Positions 1-5,725 are shown, counted from the first letter of the stretch. The stretch is 7,641 bases of DNA from CAZQYB01 sp964582985 (GCA_964582985.1 CAZOUM010000096.1:1-7641), one strand, 5' to 3'. A program made the numbers and translations. Notes: generated by a model not told the origin, from the letters alone.

Positions 1-32
1 ACACAAGAAGCAAGACTCAAGACACAAGGCAC
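1..32. repeat. Low-complexity degenerate short repeat
   Basis: The first 32 bases are built from variants of CAAGAC/ACACAAG (for example caagactcaagacacaagg), a purine-rich degenerate tandem pattern with no open frame of note. It is cut by the window edge, so its full extent is unknown. It directly abuts the TTCTAACGGGGT element that begins at 33. Confidence 0.4.
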
Positions 33-215
33 GTTTCTAACGGGGTAAGCGGATAAGAAGCATAATAATTCTGTCTTTCTTAGCAAAATCACCAAAAATG
101 CCTGCATTTTTTGCTTTTTAGTTTACCCCGTTAGAAATTGGGCCTGTTCGCGACGGTTTTTTGTGAAAATGCGCCTTTTTGCGACATTTTGCCGGAAGAA
201 TCTTCTAACGGGGTT
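33..215. repeat. Structured repeat with three alternating TTCTAACGGGGT motifs
   Basis: The motif TTCTAACGGGGT occurs forward at 35-46, inverted at 125-136 and forward again at 203-214. The first two copies form a perfect 15-bp inverted repeat (34-48 with 123-137), extendable to 18 pairs with two G-T wobbles. The middle copy can instead pair with the third over 12 bp. Each spacer contains its own hairpin: 94-100 with 105-111 (AAAAATG/CATTTTT), and 166-174 with 181-190 (AAAATGCGC against GCG-A-CATTTT, one bulge). There is no plausible coding frame. I infer a dispersed intergenic repeat or structured RNA; copy number elsewhere cannot be seen from here. Confidence 0.55.
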
Positions 216-236
216 GATTTTTGCTGCTTTTTGGGG

Positions 237-251
237 TCCGCCGCAGGCGGA
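237..251. repeat. Short perfect palindrome TCCGCC-GCA-GGCGGA
   Basis: A perfect 6-bp GC-rich stem with a 3-base loop lies between the TTCTAACGGGGT element and the PEP-CTERM remnant. It has no T-run on either side, so it is not a convincing terminator. It resembles small REP-like palindromes scattered in intergenic DNA. Confidence 0.35.
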
Positions 252-260
252 TAAATATTT

Positions 261-290
261 TGTGCGGTGATGGTGAGAAGGAAACGCTGA
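261..290 (+). pseudogene. Residual 3' end of a PEP-CTERM protein gene (last codons)
   Basis: The plus strand reads C-A-V-M-V-R-R-K-R-stop, the hydrophobic end plus basic tail that closes a PEP-CTERM sorting signal. The PEP motif itself is missing, and an in-frame TAA lies at 252-254, so only a stub remains. Bases 262-287 are identical, 26 of 26, to 2003-2028 in the longer PEP-CTERM relic downstream, which is what identifies this stub. The sequence just upstream belongs to a palindrome/repeat region, suggesting that the repeat replaced the rest of the gene. Chance resemblance is unlikely given the 26-nt identity. Confidence 0.5.
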
Positions 291-351
291 TTAGATCCTG
301 ATTATGGTATCATTTCTGGTAGTTTTTCGAGAGTTGGCGATTGTACGTAAA

Positions 352-371
352 TCCTTGTTAACAAACAAGGA
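352..371 (-). terminator. Possible weak terminator after the oxidoreductase gene
   Basis: TCCTTGTT (352-359) and AACAAGGA (364-371) form a perfect 8-bp stem with a 4-base loop, 28 bases beyond the stop codon of the minus-strand oxidoreductase gene. On the minus strand only TTTA follows, so the U-tract is poor. It may terminate transcription weakly or only protect the 3' end. Confidence 0.35.
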
Positions 372-399
372 CGGAATTTTTGGTAGGGACACCTCTCTA

Positions 400-1758
400 T
401 CACAAATGCCAGCCGGGGCGATATTGGATATGAAGAAGTTCATTGGCAGCGTCGTTGTTCGTGAACTTCAGGTTCTTCGCGTCCCATTTCAGTTTTTGAT
501 CTTTCACTCGAATCGCGATCATGCCAAGAAGCGCCATCTCGGTTAACGGTCCGCCGTAATCAAAATTCGAGCTTGCGGGCCTGCCGTCTTTGCAGGCTCG
601 GATCCAGTCGCCTTCGTGGCCGTCCCTGATCCTTGGGATTGTCTGCTCGGGCCTTTTGTATTCGCGCATCTTTGTTTCGGGTATGATCCTGGCGCCGCCG
701 GCTCCGTGCGAACCGTGCATGATGGTGCCTTTTTCGCCAATAATCAAAGCACCACTTTCCGGTACTCTCCGGCCCTTTTCAAGTTCATCAGGGATAGGCG
801 GCAATAGCCTTCCATCAGACCAGGTCAACTTGACAGGCGGTTTGCTCCCGCGTGCAGGAAATTCGAACCTGACAATCGAGGCCCGTGGGAAAGTTTCCGA
901 GCCTACTTCTTTTTGCCAGTGCGTCGTAGTGGCGCTGATGCTGGTGGGGCTGCCGAGTTCGAGCGCCCAGAAAGCGGGGTCGATTATATGGCAACCCATG
1001 TCTCCCAGTGCACCGGTTCCGAAATCAAGCCATGCTCTCCACTTCATCGGATGGTATTCAGGGTGGTAAGGTCTGTAGACAACAGGTCCGAGCCAGAGAT
1101 CCCAATCAAGCGATTTCGGGACGGGTGGGGTATCCTTCGGTCTGGCCATGACGGCGAAATTCGACCAGGTGTTTCCGCCGACAGGGCGGTCCGTCCAGGC
1201 ATAAACTTTGGTAACATCACCGATCGCGCCGTCGTCGATCCATTCTTTGAACACGCGGATCCTGTCGGATGAGTGTCCCTGGTTGCCCATCTGGGTCTGC
1301 ACCTTGTATTTGCGAGCCGCCTCCGTTATCTTCCGAGCTTCATAGACCGTGTGAGTAAGAGGCTTTTGACAGTAAACGTGCTTGCCCCTGGCCATCGCAG
1401 CCATTGTAATCACCGCGTGCGTATGATCGGGAGTGGCTATGACAACGGCGTCGATGTCCTTTTGCTTATCGAACATCACACGATAATCTTTGTAGAGCTT
1501 TGCTTTGGGGTATCTCTTGATGGTCTTGGCGGCGTAATCGCTGTCAACATCGCACAGGGCTACGATATTCTCGCCTGAACACTGCTCGAGATTGCTGCCG
1601 CCCATTCCACCGATGCCAATTCCGGCAATATTGAGCTTATTGCTGGGAGCGTCTGCTCCTAACAGGCGACTTGGAATGTAATGAAAGGCAAAGCCGGCCA
1701 TGGCCGAATTTGCCAGGAATTTCCTGCGGGAGATTGATTTGTCTGCACTGCTTTTTAT
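400..1758 (-). CDS. Tat-exported Gfo/Idh/MocA family oxidoreductase, probable AUA start
   Basis: NAD(P)-dependent sugar/inositol-type dehydrogenase, predicted to be exported folded through the Tat pathway. Numbering from the AUA codon gives 452 residues. A twin-arginine signal (SRRKFL, 10-15) is followed by a hydrophobic stretch and an A-x-A-like site near residues 36-38. The Rossmann loop GIGIGGMGG lies at 46-54, the acidic strand end CDVD at 69-72, ATPDHTH at 108-114, and CQKP at 130-133 as the variant of the family's EKP lysine motif. GDMGCH (252-257) carries the conserved histidine region. The first in-frame ATG, at 1699-1701, falls after the twin-arginine motif and has no ribosome binding site. 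GGAGGT at 1765-1770 sits 6 nt before an in-frame ATA at 1756-1758, and an in-frame TAG lies just upstream, so no ATG, GTG or TTG is available before the twin arginine. The gene is monocistronic; substrate unknown. Family call is firm, start is inferred. Confidence 0.9.
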   Translation of the reverse strand: MKSSADKSISRRKFLANSAMAGFAFHYIPSRLLGADAPSNKLNIAGIGIGGMGGSNLEQCSGENIVALCDVDSDYAAKTIKRYPKAKLYKDYRVMFDKQKDIDAVVIATPDHTHAVITMAAMARGKHVYCQKPLTHTVYEARKITEAARKYKVQTQMGNQGHSSDRIRVFKEWIDDGAIGDVTKVYAWTDRPVGGNTWSNFAVMARPKDTPPVPKSLDWDLWLGPVVYRPYHPEYHPMKWRAWLDFGTGALGDMGCHIIDPAFWALELGSPTSISATTTHWQKEVGSETFPRASIVRFEFPARGSKPPVKLTWSDGRLLPPIPDELEKGRRVPESGALIIGEKGTIMHGSHGAGGARIIPETKMREYKRPEQTIPRIRDGHEGDWIRACKDGRPASSNFDYGGPLTEMALLGMIAIRVKDQKLKWDAKNLKFTNNDAANELLHIQYRPGWHL

Positions 1759-1764
1759 AAACTT

Positions 1765-1770
1765 ACCTCC
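1765..1770 (-). promoter_or_regulatory. Shine-Dalgarno GGAGGT deciding the oxidoreductase start
   Basis: On the minus strand GGAGGT is followed by six bases (AAGTTT) and then ATA in the oxidoreductase frame. This spacing is ideal for initiation at the ATA, whereas the first ATG is over 60 nt away. It is the main evidence for the non-canonical start at 1758. Confidence 0.7.
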
Positions 1771-1863
1771 AATGATCTAATGCCCTTAACCAGGGACTAC
1801 CATAACCCGACATTTCCCATTTAAGCGTTCACAAAACATTATTCTATCCTTTCGATGCTAATA

Positions 1864-1892
1864 ATTTTACCAAATTCAACTTGAACTATCAA
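1864..1892 (-). promoter_or_regulatory. Sigma70-type promoter for the oxidoreductase gene
   Basis: The minus strand has TTGATA (1887-1892; 5 of 6 to TTGACA), exactly 17 bases, then TAAAAT (1864-1869; 5 of 6 to TATAAT). A transcript would begin near 1857, giving a leader of about 100 nt before the start codon at 1758. It lies just outside the PEP-CTERM relic on the opposite strand. Confidence 0.6.
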
Positions 1893-1908
1893 GATTTCTC
1901 TTTTCTGA

Positions 1909-2037
1909 GGCAGCTTCCTTACGGTTTCCACGGACAGTGCGCGTGAAATCGTAGGACTCGGCTATGTTCCCGAACCCTCCACGCTCTTACTTTTCGGCTT
2001 GGGTGCGGTGATGGTGAGAAGGAAACGCGGAAGTTGA
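1909..2037 (+). pseudogene. 3' remnant of a PEP-CTERM sorting-signal protein
   Basis: The plus strand is open for 42 codons after an in-frame TGA at 1906-1908. It ends in VPEPSTLLLFGLGAVMVRR plus KRGS and a stop at 2035-2037. This is a textbook PEP-CTERM tail: the PEP motif, a hydrophobic helix, and an arginine/lysine-rich end. Such tails direct secreted proteins to the exosortase/EpsH system. No start codon, signal peptide or passenger domain is present, so the body of the gene is lost. It lies head-to-head with the oxidoreductase gene, and its last part shares 26 identical bases with the stub at 262-287. Identity of the tail is clear; that it is non-functional is inferred from the missing 5' part. 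Confidence 0.75.
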
Positions 2038-2114
2038 TTTCGTTGACTACGGTATGTTTGCAGGGCTTTGGCTGACCTTCTGCCCCGACGACTGGCCGTT
2101 AAAGTGAGGGCTTT

Positions 2115-2150
2115 GAATTGATTATCGATTAGTGATGATTGATTATTTGT
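2115..2150. repeat. Degenerate A/T-rich short repeat (TTGATTAT-like units)
   Basis: The stretch is made of variants of ATTGATTA/TCGATTAG/TGATGATT/GATTATTT, roughly 8-base units. It has no coding signal. It lies between the PEP-CTERM remnant and the inverted-repeat element and adds to the impression that 1771-2500 is accumulating repeat debris. Confidence 0.4.
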
Positions 2151-2207
2151 GGAGATTGCCGCGCCCCCAATCAGGTAGGGGCAAGCTGTGGTCGCAATGA
2201 CCGGTTT

Positions 2208-2310
2208 ATACCGCACCTATTTAATTTTAACGCCCGCCAAATTATATAACTCCATAAGAGCAAAAGGATTATCTTTTTACATAAGCGCACTTTTTAAATA
2301 GGTGCGGTAT
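2208..2310. repeat. 103-bp MITE-like element with 17-bp perfect terminal inverted repeats
   Basis: The ends at 2208-2224 and 2294-2310 (ATACCGCACCTATTTAA and its exact complement) are perfect 17-bp inverted repeats enclosing about 69 bases of A/T-rich, non-coding DNA. The size, perfect ends and absence of an ORF fit a non-autonomous miniature element. I see no clear target-site duplication. The right end overlaps the first base of the stop codon of the epimerase remnant (2310-2312). A very long-loop hairpin of another origin is possible. Confidence 0.5.
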
Positions 2311-2402
2311 TATTGTTTTCTTAGCCAGGTGACGAATTTTGCTAAACCATCTTCTATCTTTGTCCGCGGGTTATATCCCAGTTCTTTTAGTAAAATCACA
2401 AA
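2310..2402 (-). pseudogene. 3' fragment of a second nucleotide-sugar epimerase
   Basis: The minus strand encodes ELGYNPRTKIEDGLAKFVTW followed by LRKQ and a TAA stop at 2310-2312. It closely matches the last residues of the intact epimerase at 3025-4020. By hand alignment 2310-2387 matches 3025-3102 at 69 of 78 positions. Beyond that, an 8-nt deletion relative to the intact gene shifts the frame, after which similarity fades by about 2402. Most differences in the aligned part are silent or conservative, so the copy diverged under selection before it was broken. The intact copy lies about 700 bp upstream in the same orientation. Confidence 0.75.
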
Positions 2403-2435
2403 ATGGGATGTTTTTCCGTAGGCCTCCTGAGATAG

Positions 2436-2462
2436 CAAAAGCGGCGCCGCAAAGACGCCGCT
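2436..2462 (-). terminator. Rho-independent terminator of the small secreted-protein gene
   Basis: AGCGGCG (2440-2446) and CGCCGCT (2456-2462) form a 7-bp GC-rich stem with a 9-base loop. On the minus strand the stem is followed by TTTT (2436-2439) and then GC. It lies 38 bases past the stop codon of the gene ending at 2501. Confidence 0.65.
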
Positions 2463-2500
2463 CGTGCTATGTAAATCTCTTATCCTGGATACAACCGCTA

Positions 2501-2872
2501 CTACTCACTCTGCAAAGCCTGAAGCGTTTGCGTACGATTTCTGACCCGGACAATGCAGCCGCTCTGGTCTCCTTCTTGTTCTCCGTGGACCGTTATTGTA
2601 CCATTTTTCTTCGCAACAACCCGGTCGACCGGGCCTTTGCCGTTGGCGAGATTCACGCCGTATTCATCACCGGGCGTTAGCCCCCAGCAGTTCACCTGAA
2701 TGATTGTCTTGTCCTCACCCTTGGCATAGTTAAGCACAGCCCTGCCGGAACCATCCAGGTCGGGGCTGCCTTCCACGGGCACAAGGTTTAGCTTGACCGC
2801 CTTGGCCAGGGCGATTCCTCCCACACAGAGGACTATCGCCGCAATACATATCACTATACTCTTTTTCCACAT
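2501..2872 (-). CDS. Small secreted protein of unknown function
   Basis: A 123-residue protein I do not recognise. Residues 1-25 look like a Sec signal peptide: MWKK basic start, hydrophobic core to about residue 22, and a likely cleavage after ALAKA. The mature part of about 98 residues is rich in beta-prone stretches and glycine turns, with an acidic patch (SPDLDGSG, 36-43) and two cysteines (62 and 106) that could form a disulfide in the periplasm. Cys16 does not fit a lipobox. AAGGAGGT (2878-2885) lies 5 bases before the ATG, an excellent ribosome binding site. The gene has its own promoter and terminator, so it is a separate unit from the ugd operon. It sits between the intact epimerase gene and its broken copy. 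I assign no function. Confidence 0.8.
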   Translation of the reverse strand: MWKKSIVICIAAIVLCVGGIALAKAVKLNLVPVEGSPDLDGSGRAVLNYAKGEDKTIIQVNCWGLTPGDEYGVNLANGKGPVDRVVAKKNGTITVHGEQEGDQSGCIVRVRNRTQTLQALQSE

Positions 2873-2909
2873 GGCCTACCTCCTTAAATGAGATTTCCAA
2901 TTTACGTTT

Positions 2910-2929
2910 GCTCAGCTACGCCGCTGAGC
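2910..2929 (-). promoter_or_regulatory. Hairpin in the 5' leader of the secreted-protein gene
   Basis: GCTCAGC (2910-2916) and GCTGAGC (2923-2929) form a perfect 7-bp stem with a 6-base loop between the promoter and the ribosome binding site. No T-run follows on the minus strand, so it is unlikely to be a terminator for the upstream epimerase. It could stabilise the mRNA or regulate it. Confidence 0.4.
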
Positions 2930-2941
2930 CTCATTTCCGAT

Positions 2942-2970
2942 AGAATATCAAGTCTGTCTTGAAAAGTCAA
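2942..2970 (-). promoter_or_regulatory. Sigma70-type promoter for the secreted-protein gene
   Basis: The minus strand has TTGACT (2965-2970; 5 of 6 to consensus), 17 bases, then TATTCT (2942-2947; 4 of 6). Transcription would start near 2935, leaving a leader of about 60 nt that contains the 2910-2929 hairpin and the AAGGAGGT site. Confidence 0.55.
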
Positions 2971-3024
2971 TATCAAGCAACATTTTTTTCTGTAAATTTT
3001 CTTATTGTCTGAATAATGACCCGT

Positions 3025-4020
3025 TTACTGTTTTCTTAGCCACGCGACGAATCTTGCTAAACCATCTTCTATCTTTGTTCGAGGGTCATATCCCAATTCT
3101 CTGACAGCTTTAGTAACATCGGCATAAGTACGTTCGACATCACCCGGCTGAGGCGGCTGATATTCTTTGACTGCCTTTTTGCCGAGCGCCTTTTCTATTT
3201 CCACAATTAAATCATTGACCGATATCGGCCTTGATTCGCCAAGGTTATAGATACTAAATTCGTGACCCGTTGCCCGTGACCTTGGGCCCGAGGACTCGTG
3301 CTTCGAGCGACGAGCGACGAGTTGGTCGATTGCTGCGACCGTGCCGTCGATAATATCATCAATGTATGTGAAGTCGCGCATCATACTACCGTCGCCATAG
3401 ACCGGTATTGGTTTATCCTGTTCGATAAGCCTGGCGAATTTGTGGATGGCTAAATCAGGCCTTTGCCGAGGCCCGTAAACGGTAAAATAACGCAGACAGG
3501 TGACATTTATTCCGTAGAGATGATAATATGTGTGGCATACCAGTTCGGCAGCCTTTTTAGTTGCGGCGTAGGGCGATATGGGGAAATCGACGTTATCGTC
3601 CTCGGAGAACGGCACTTTTTTATTGTTGCCGTAGACGCTTGAACTCGACCCGAAAATAAATCTACTGACTTTGTGTTTCTTCGCGGCCTCGAGCAAAACT
3701 ACTGTCCCGTTCACGTTCACATCAGCGTAAATAAGCGGCTGGGCAATTGACGGCCTGACACCTGCTCTGGCAGCGAGGTGTACAACTATGTCGATGCCGT
3801 CGGCGATTGCTTTATCCATAGCCGTGCTGTCACGGATGTCGGCTTCAACAAGCTGAAAACTCTTATTCTTGAGACAGCCTTCGACGTTGCGGCGTTTGAT
3901 TTGTGGGTCGTAGAAGTCATCGAAGTTGTCAACGCCGAGCACCGACCAGCCTTTTGTAAGAAGGCGCTCGCTCAGATGTGAGCCGATAAAGCCCGCTGCT
4001 CCGGTTATTAATACTTTCAT
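3025..4020 (-). CDS. NAD-dependent UDP-glucuronate 4-epimerase-like enzyme
   Basis: A 331-residue extended SDR epimerase, probably interconverting UDP-glucuronate and UDP-galacturonate in the cytoplasm. The NAD loop GAAGFIG is at 7-13, and VDNFDDFYDP (30-39) is typical of the glucuronate-epimerase subgroup, as is HLAARAGVRPS (81-91). SSSSVYG (125-131) precedes the catalytic pair Tyr151/Lys155 in YAATK. LRYFTVYGPRQRPD (176-189) and GDGSMMRDFTYIDD (209-222) form the substrate side. Residues about 235-254 are a charged, low-complexity insertion where relatives have a short turn; its DNA is repeat-like. The ATG is 6 nt after the stop of the membrane-protein gene and has no clear ribosome binding site, suggesting translational coupling. 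The neighbouring ugd supplies its substrate. Specificity is inferred; another 4-epimerase activity is possible. Confidence 0.88.
   Translation of the reverse strand: MKVLITGAAGFIGSHLSERLLTKGWSVLGVDNFDDFYDPQIKRRNVEGCLKNKSFQLVEADIRDSTAMDKAIADGIDIVVHLAARAGVRPSIAQPLIYADVNVNGTVVLLEAAKKHKVSRFIFGSSSSVYGNNKKVPFSEDDNVDFPISPYAATKKAAELVCHTYYHLYGINVTCLRYFTVYGPRQRPDLAIHKFARLIEQDKPIPVYGDGSMMRDFTYIDDIIDGTVAAIDQLVARRSKHESSGPRSRATGHEFSIYNLGESRPISVNDLIVEIEKALGKKAVKEYQPPQPGDVERTYADVTKAVRELGYDPRTKIEDGLARFVAWLRKQ
3259..3318. repeat. Repeat-like insertion inside the epimerase gene
   Basis: On the plus strand the segment contains gtgacccgttgcccgtgacc and the tandem CGAGCGACGAGCGACGAG. This short-period pattern is like intergenic low-complexity DNA and unlike the surrounding coding sequence. 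It is translated in frame to roughly 20 residues (VARRSKHESS then GPRSRATGHE) and does not break the gene. Confidence 0.5.
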
Positions 4021-4026
4021 AAGAGC

Positions 4027-4398
4027 TTACGCAGAATAGATAATGGCCGCTCCGACGGCCAAAGCAATTAAGCCCATAAGTCGAAGAAGCAGAGACGATT
4101 GTCTCTGCCACCAATCGAGTATAGATTTAAGCCTCTCGGCTCGGAGTATAAATATAAGCAGCCCCGATATCATGAAAAGAATACCAAAGACAATTATCAC
4201 CCAGGGCATTTTGCACTGATTGGCGGCGAGTAAAAATATTACTGCCAGTACGAACCTTATCAGTGCCACAAAATATATGCGTTTGCCTTTTTTGAAAAAG
4301 CCTATAAAGCTCTTCAGAACGCCGGGCTTTAACAAGTACACAATTCCAATGAAAACGACAACTATACCTACAATTTTAACAACGATGTTCATACCCAT
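4027..4398 (-). CDS. Small four-helix membrane protein with two similar halves
   Basis: A 123-residue inner-membrane protein of unknown function. Four hydrophobic segments lie near residues 4-23, 41-59, 66-85 and 103-121, separated by short basic loops. The two halves look duplicated: G-I-x5-G at 11-18 matches G-I-x5-G at 72-79; LKS at 28-30 matches LKS at 90-92; and the aromatic pair FF (34-35) matches WW (96-97). The unit resembles small two-helix families such as DUF2065, but I cannot confirm this. AAGGA lies 7-8 bases before the ATG and overlaps the 3' end of ugd, 12 nt away; the epimerase starts 6 nt downstream. The position inside a UDP-uronate operon hints at a role in polysaccharide assembly or membrane organisation, which is inference only. 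Confidence 0.82.
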   Translation of the reverse strand: MGMNIVVKIVGIVVVFIGIVYLLKPGVLKSFIGFFKKGKRIYFVALIRFVLAVIFLLAANQCKMPWVIIVFGILFMISGLLIFILRAERLKSILDWWQRQSSLLLRLMGLIALAVGAAIIYSA

Positions 4399-4410
4399 AA
4401 TCTTTCCTTC

Positions 4411-5712
4411 TTATTCTCTTCCAATACTGTAATATTCGATTCCGGCTTTTTTGACTACGTTGGGATCGTAGAGGTTTCTGCCGTCGAAGATAACAGGTTT
4501 TTTCAGTTTCTTTGCAACGAGCTGGAAGTCGGGATTCCTGAATTCCTGCCAGTCGGTGAATATCACCAGAGCGTCAGCTTCGTCGAGTGCATCGTATCCA
4601 TTTTGGACGGTCTCAATTCTGCCATGCAAAGCAGCCGATGCGGCTGAGGCTGCTTCCGGGTCATAGGCCCTTATTTTTATACCGCAGTCAAGAAGCTTGC
4701 TTATGCAGTAAATTGCCGGCGATTCTCTGACATCATTCGTTCTTGCCTTAAAGGAAAGTCCCCAGACGGCTAACACGGTTTTGTCTTCCCGGCCGGCAAA
4801 GAAATCCCTGATACGTTTCACAAACCTCTCTTGCTGCCTTTCATTTATCTGCTGGACAACCTTGGCCATCGTCATTTCAACGCCGTGTTCGGCGCCGGTA
4901 TGAATCATCGCACGAATATCTTTTGGCAGACAACTCCCGCCGAAGCCGACACCGGGGAACAGAAACGATGAGCCAATCCGCGAATCGCCGCCAATACCTC
5001 GTCTGACCAATTCAACATCCGCACCAAGTTTTTCACACAATGCCGAGATTTCGTTCATAAAAGAAATCCTCGCCCCCAGCATCACATTGGCTGCATACTT
5101 CGTCATTTCCGCAGAGGCCGGGTCCATAAACAGTATCCGATTGCCTCTGCGCATAAATGGCCCGTACAACTGCTTCATTATTTCCTGAACAGCCGGATTG
5201 GTCGTTCCAATAATTATCCTGTCGGGACGCATAAAATCCTCAACTGCAGCCCCTTCTTTCAGAAACTCAGGATTGCTGACATAATCAAACGGCACTTCGG
5301 TCCTGGATTTTATGATATCTGTCACCTTCTTGTATGTACCTACCGGCACAGTGCTTTTGGTTGCAATGATTCGATACTCTTTCAAGTTCTCCGCGATATC
5401 GCCTGCAACTTCAAGGATTGCCGATATATCAGCCGAGCCATCCGGCGCAGAAGGCGTGCCTACCGCAAGGAAAATTATGAGCGAATTGTCGACACCATAT
5501 TTCAAATCCGTTGTAAACTGAAGTCGACCGAGCTTGTGGTTGTGTTTGACTATTTCCGTCAGACCCGGCTCATAGATGGGGATTACCCCTTTTTTGAGAC
5601 CGTTAATTTTCTCCCCATCAACGTCAACACATACAACATCGTTTCCGGCTTCTGCGAGACAACCTCCCGTTACCAGCCCGACGTAACCAATACCAACAAC
5701 ACAAATCTTCAT
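4411..5712 (-). CDS. ugd: UDP-glucose 6-dehydrogenase
   Basis: A 433-residue cytoplasmic enzyme that oxidises UDP-glucose to UDP-glucuronate with two NAD+. It has an N-terminal Rossmann motif GIGYVG (6-11), IYEPGL (46-51), NPEFLKEGAAVEDF (147-160), AEMTKYAANV (201-210; Lys205 and Asn209) and the catalytic cysteine in GFGGSCLPKD (Cys261). A UDP-binding C-terminal domain contains KARTNDVRESPA (322-333). Length is normal for the family. An open frame extends 40 codons further upstream, but MKICVVGIGYVG is the standard N-terminus, and GGAG lies 8 nt before this ATG, so I start at 5712. It is the first gene of a tight operon with the membrane protein and the epimerase that would use its product. 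GDP-mannose dehydrogenase is the main alternative; the epimerase neighbour favours UDP-glucose. Confidence 0.9.
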   Translation of the reverse strand: MKICVVGIGYVGLVTGGCLAEAGNDVVCVDVDGEKINGLKKGVIPIYEPGLTEIVKHNHKLGRLQFTTDLKYGVDNSLIIFLAVGTPSAPDGSADISAILEVAGDIAENLKEYRIIATKSTVPVGTYKKVTDIIKSRTEVPFDYVSNPEFLKEGAAVEDFMRPDRIIIGTTNPAVQEIMKQLYGPFMRRGNRILFMDPASAEMTKYAANVMLGARISFMNEISALCEKLGADVELVRRGIGGDSRIGSSFLFPGVGFGGSCLPKDIRAMIHTGAEHGVEMTMAKVVQQINERQQERFVKRIRDFFAGREDKTVLAVWGLSFKARTNDVRESPAIYCISKLLDCGIKIRAYDPEAASAASAALHGRIETVQNGYDALDEADALVIFTDWQEFRNPDFQLVAKKLKKPVIFDGRNLYDPNVVKKAGIEYYSIGRE

Positions 5713-5720
5713 CTTGCCAT

Positions 5721-5725
5721 CTCCA
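5721..5725 (-). promoter_or_regulatory. Shine-Dalgarno TGGAG fixing the ugd start
   Basis: The minus strand reads TGGAG eight bases before the ATG at 5710-5712. The upstream in-frame ATGs (for example at 5767-5769 and 5830-5832) lack a comparable site and would add a tail not seen in this family. Confidence 0.55.

Noticed and set aside
33..215. CRISPR array
   Set aside because: There are only three short motifs, in alternating orientation and with unequal spacing; a CRISPR array has direct repeats and regular spacers.
590..1272. Long open frames on the plus strand opposite the oxidoreductase gene
   Set aside because: They are antisense shadows of a clear family member with intact motifs, and they have no ribosome binding site or recognisable domain.
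1962..2216. 84-codon minus-strand frame
   Set aside because: It is antisense to the PEP-CTERM tail, runs across low-complexity DNA into the inverted-repeat element, and is arginine/lysine-rich in a non-protein-like way.
2339..2680. 113-codon plus-strand frame
   Set aside because: It crosses the epimerase remnant, the terminator hairpin and the antisense of the secreted-protein gene, so it is accidental.
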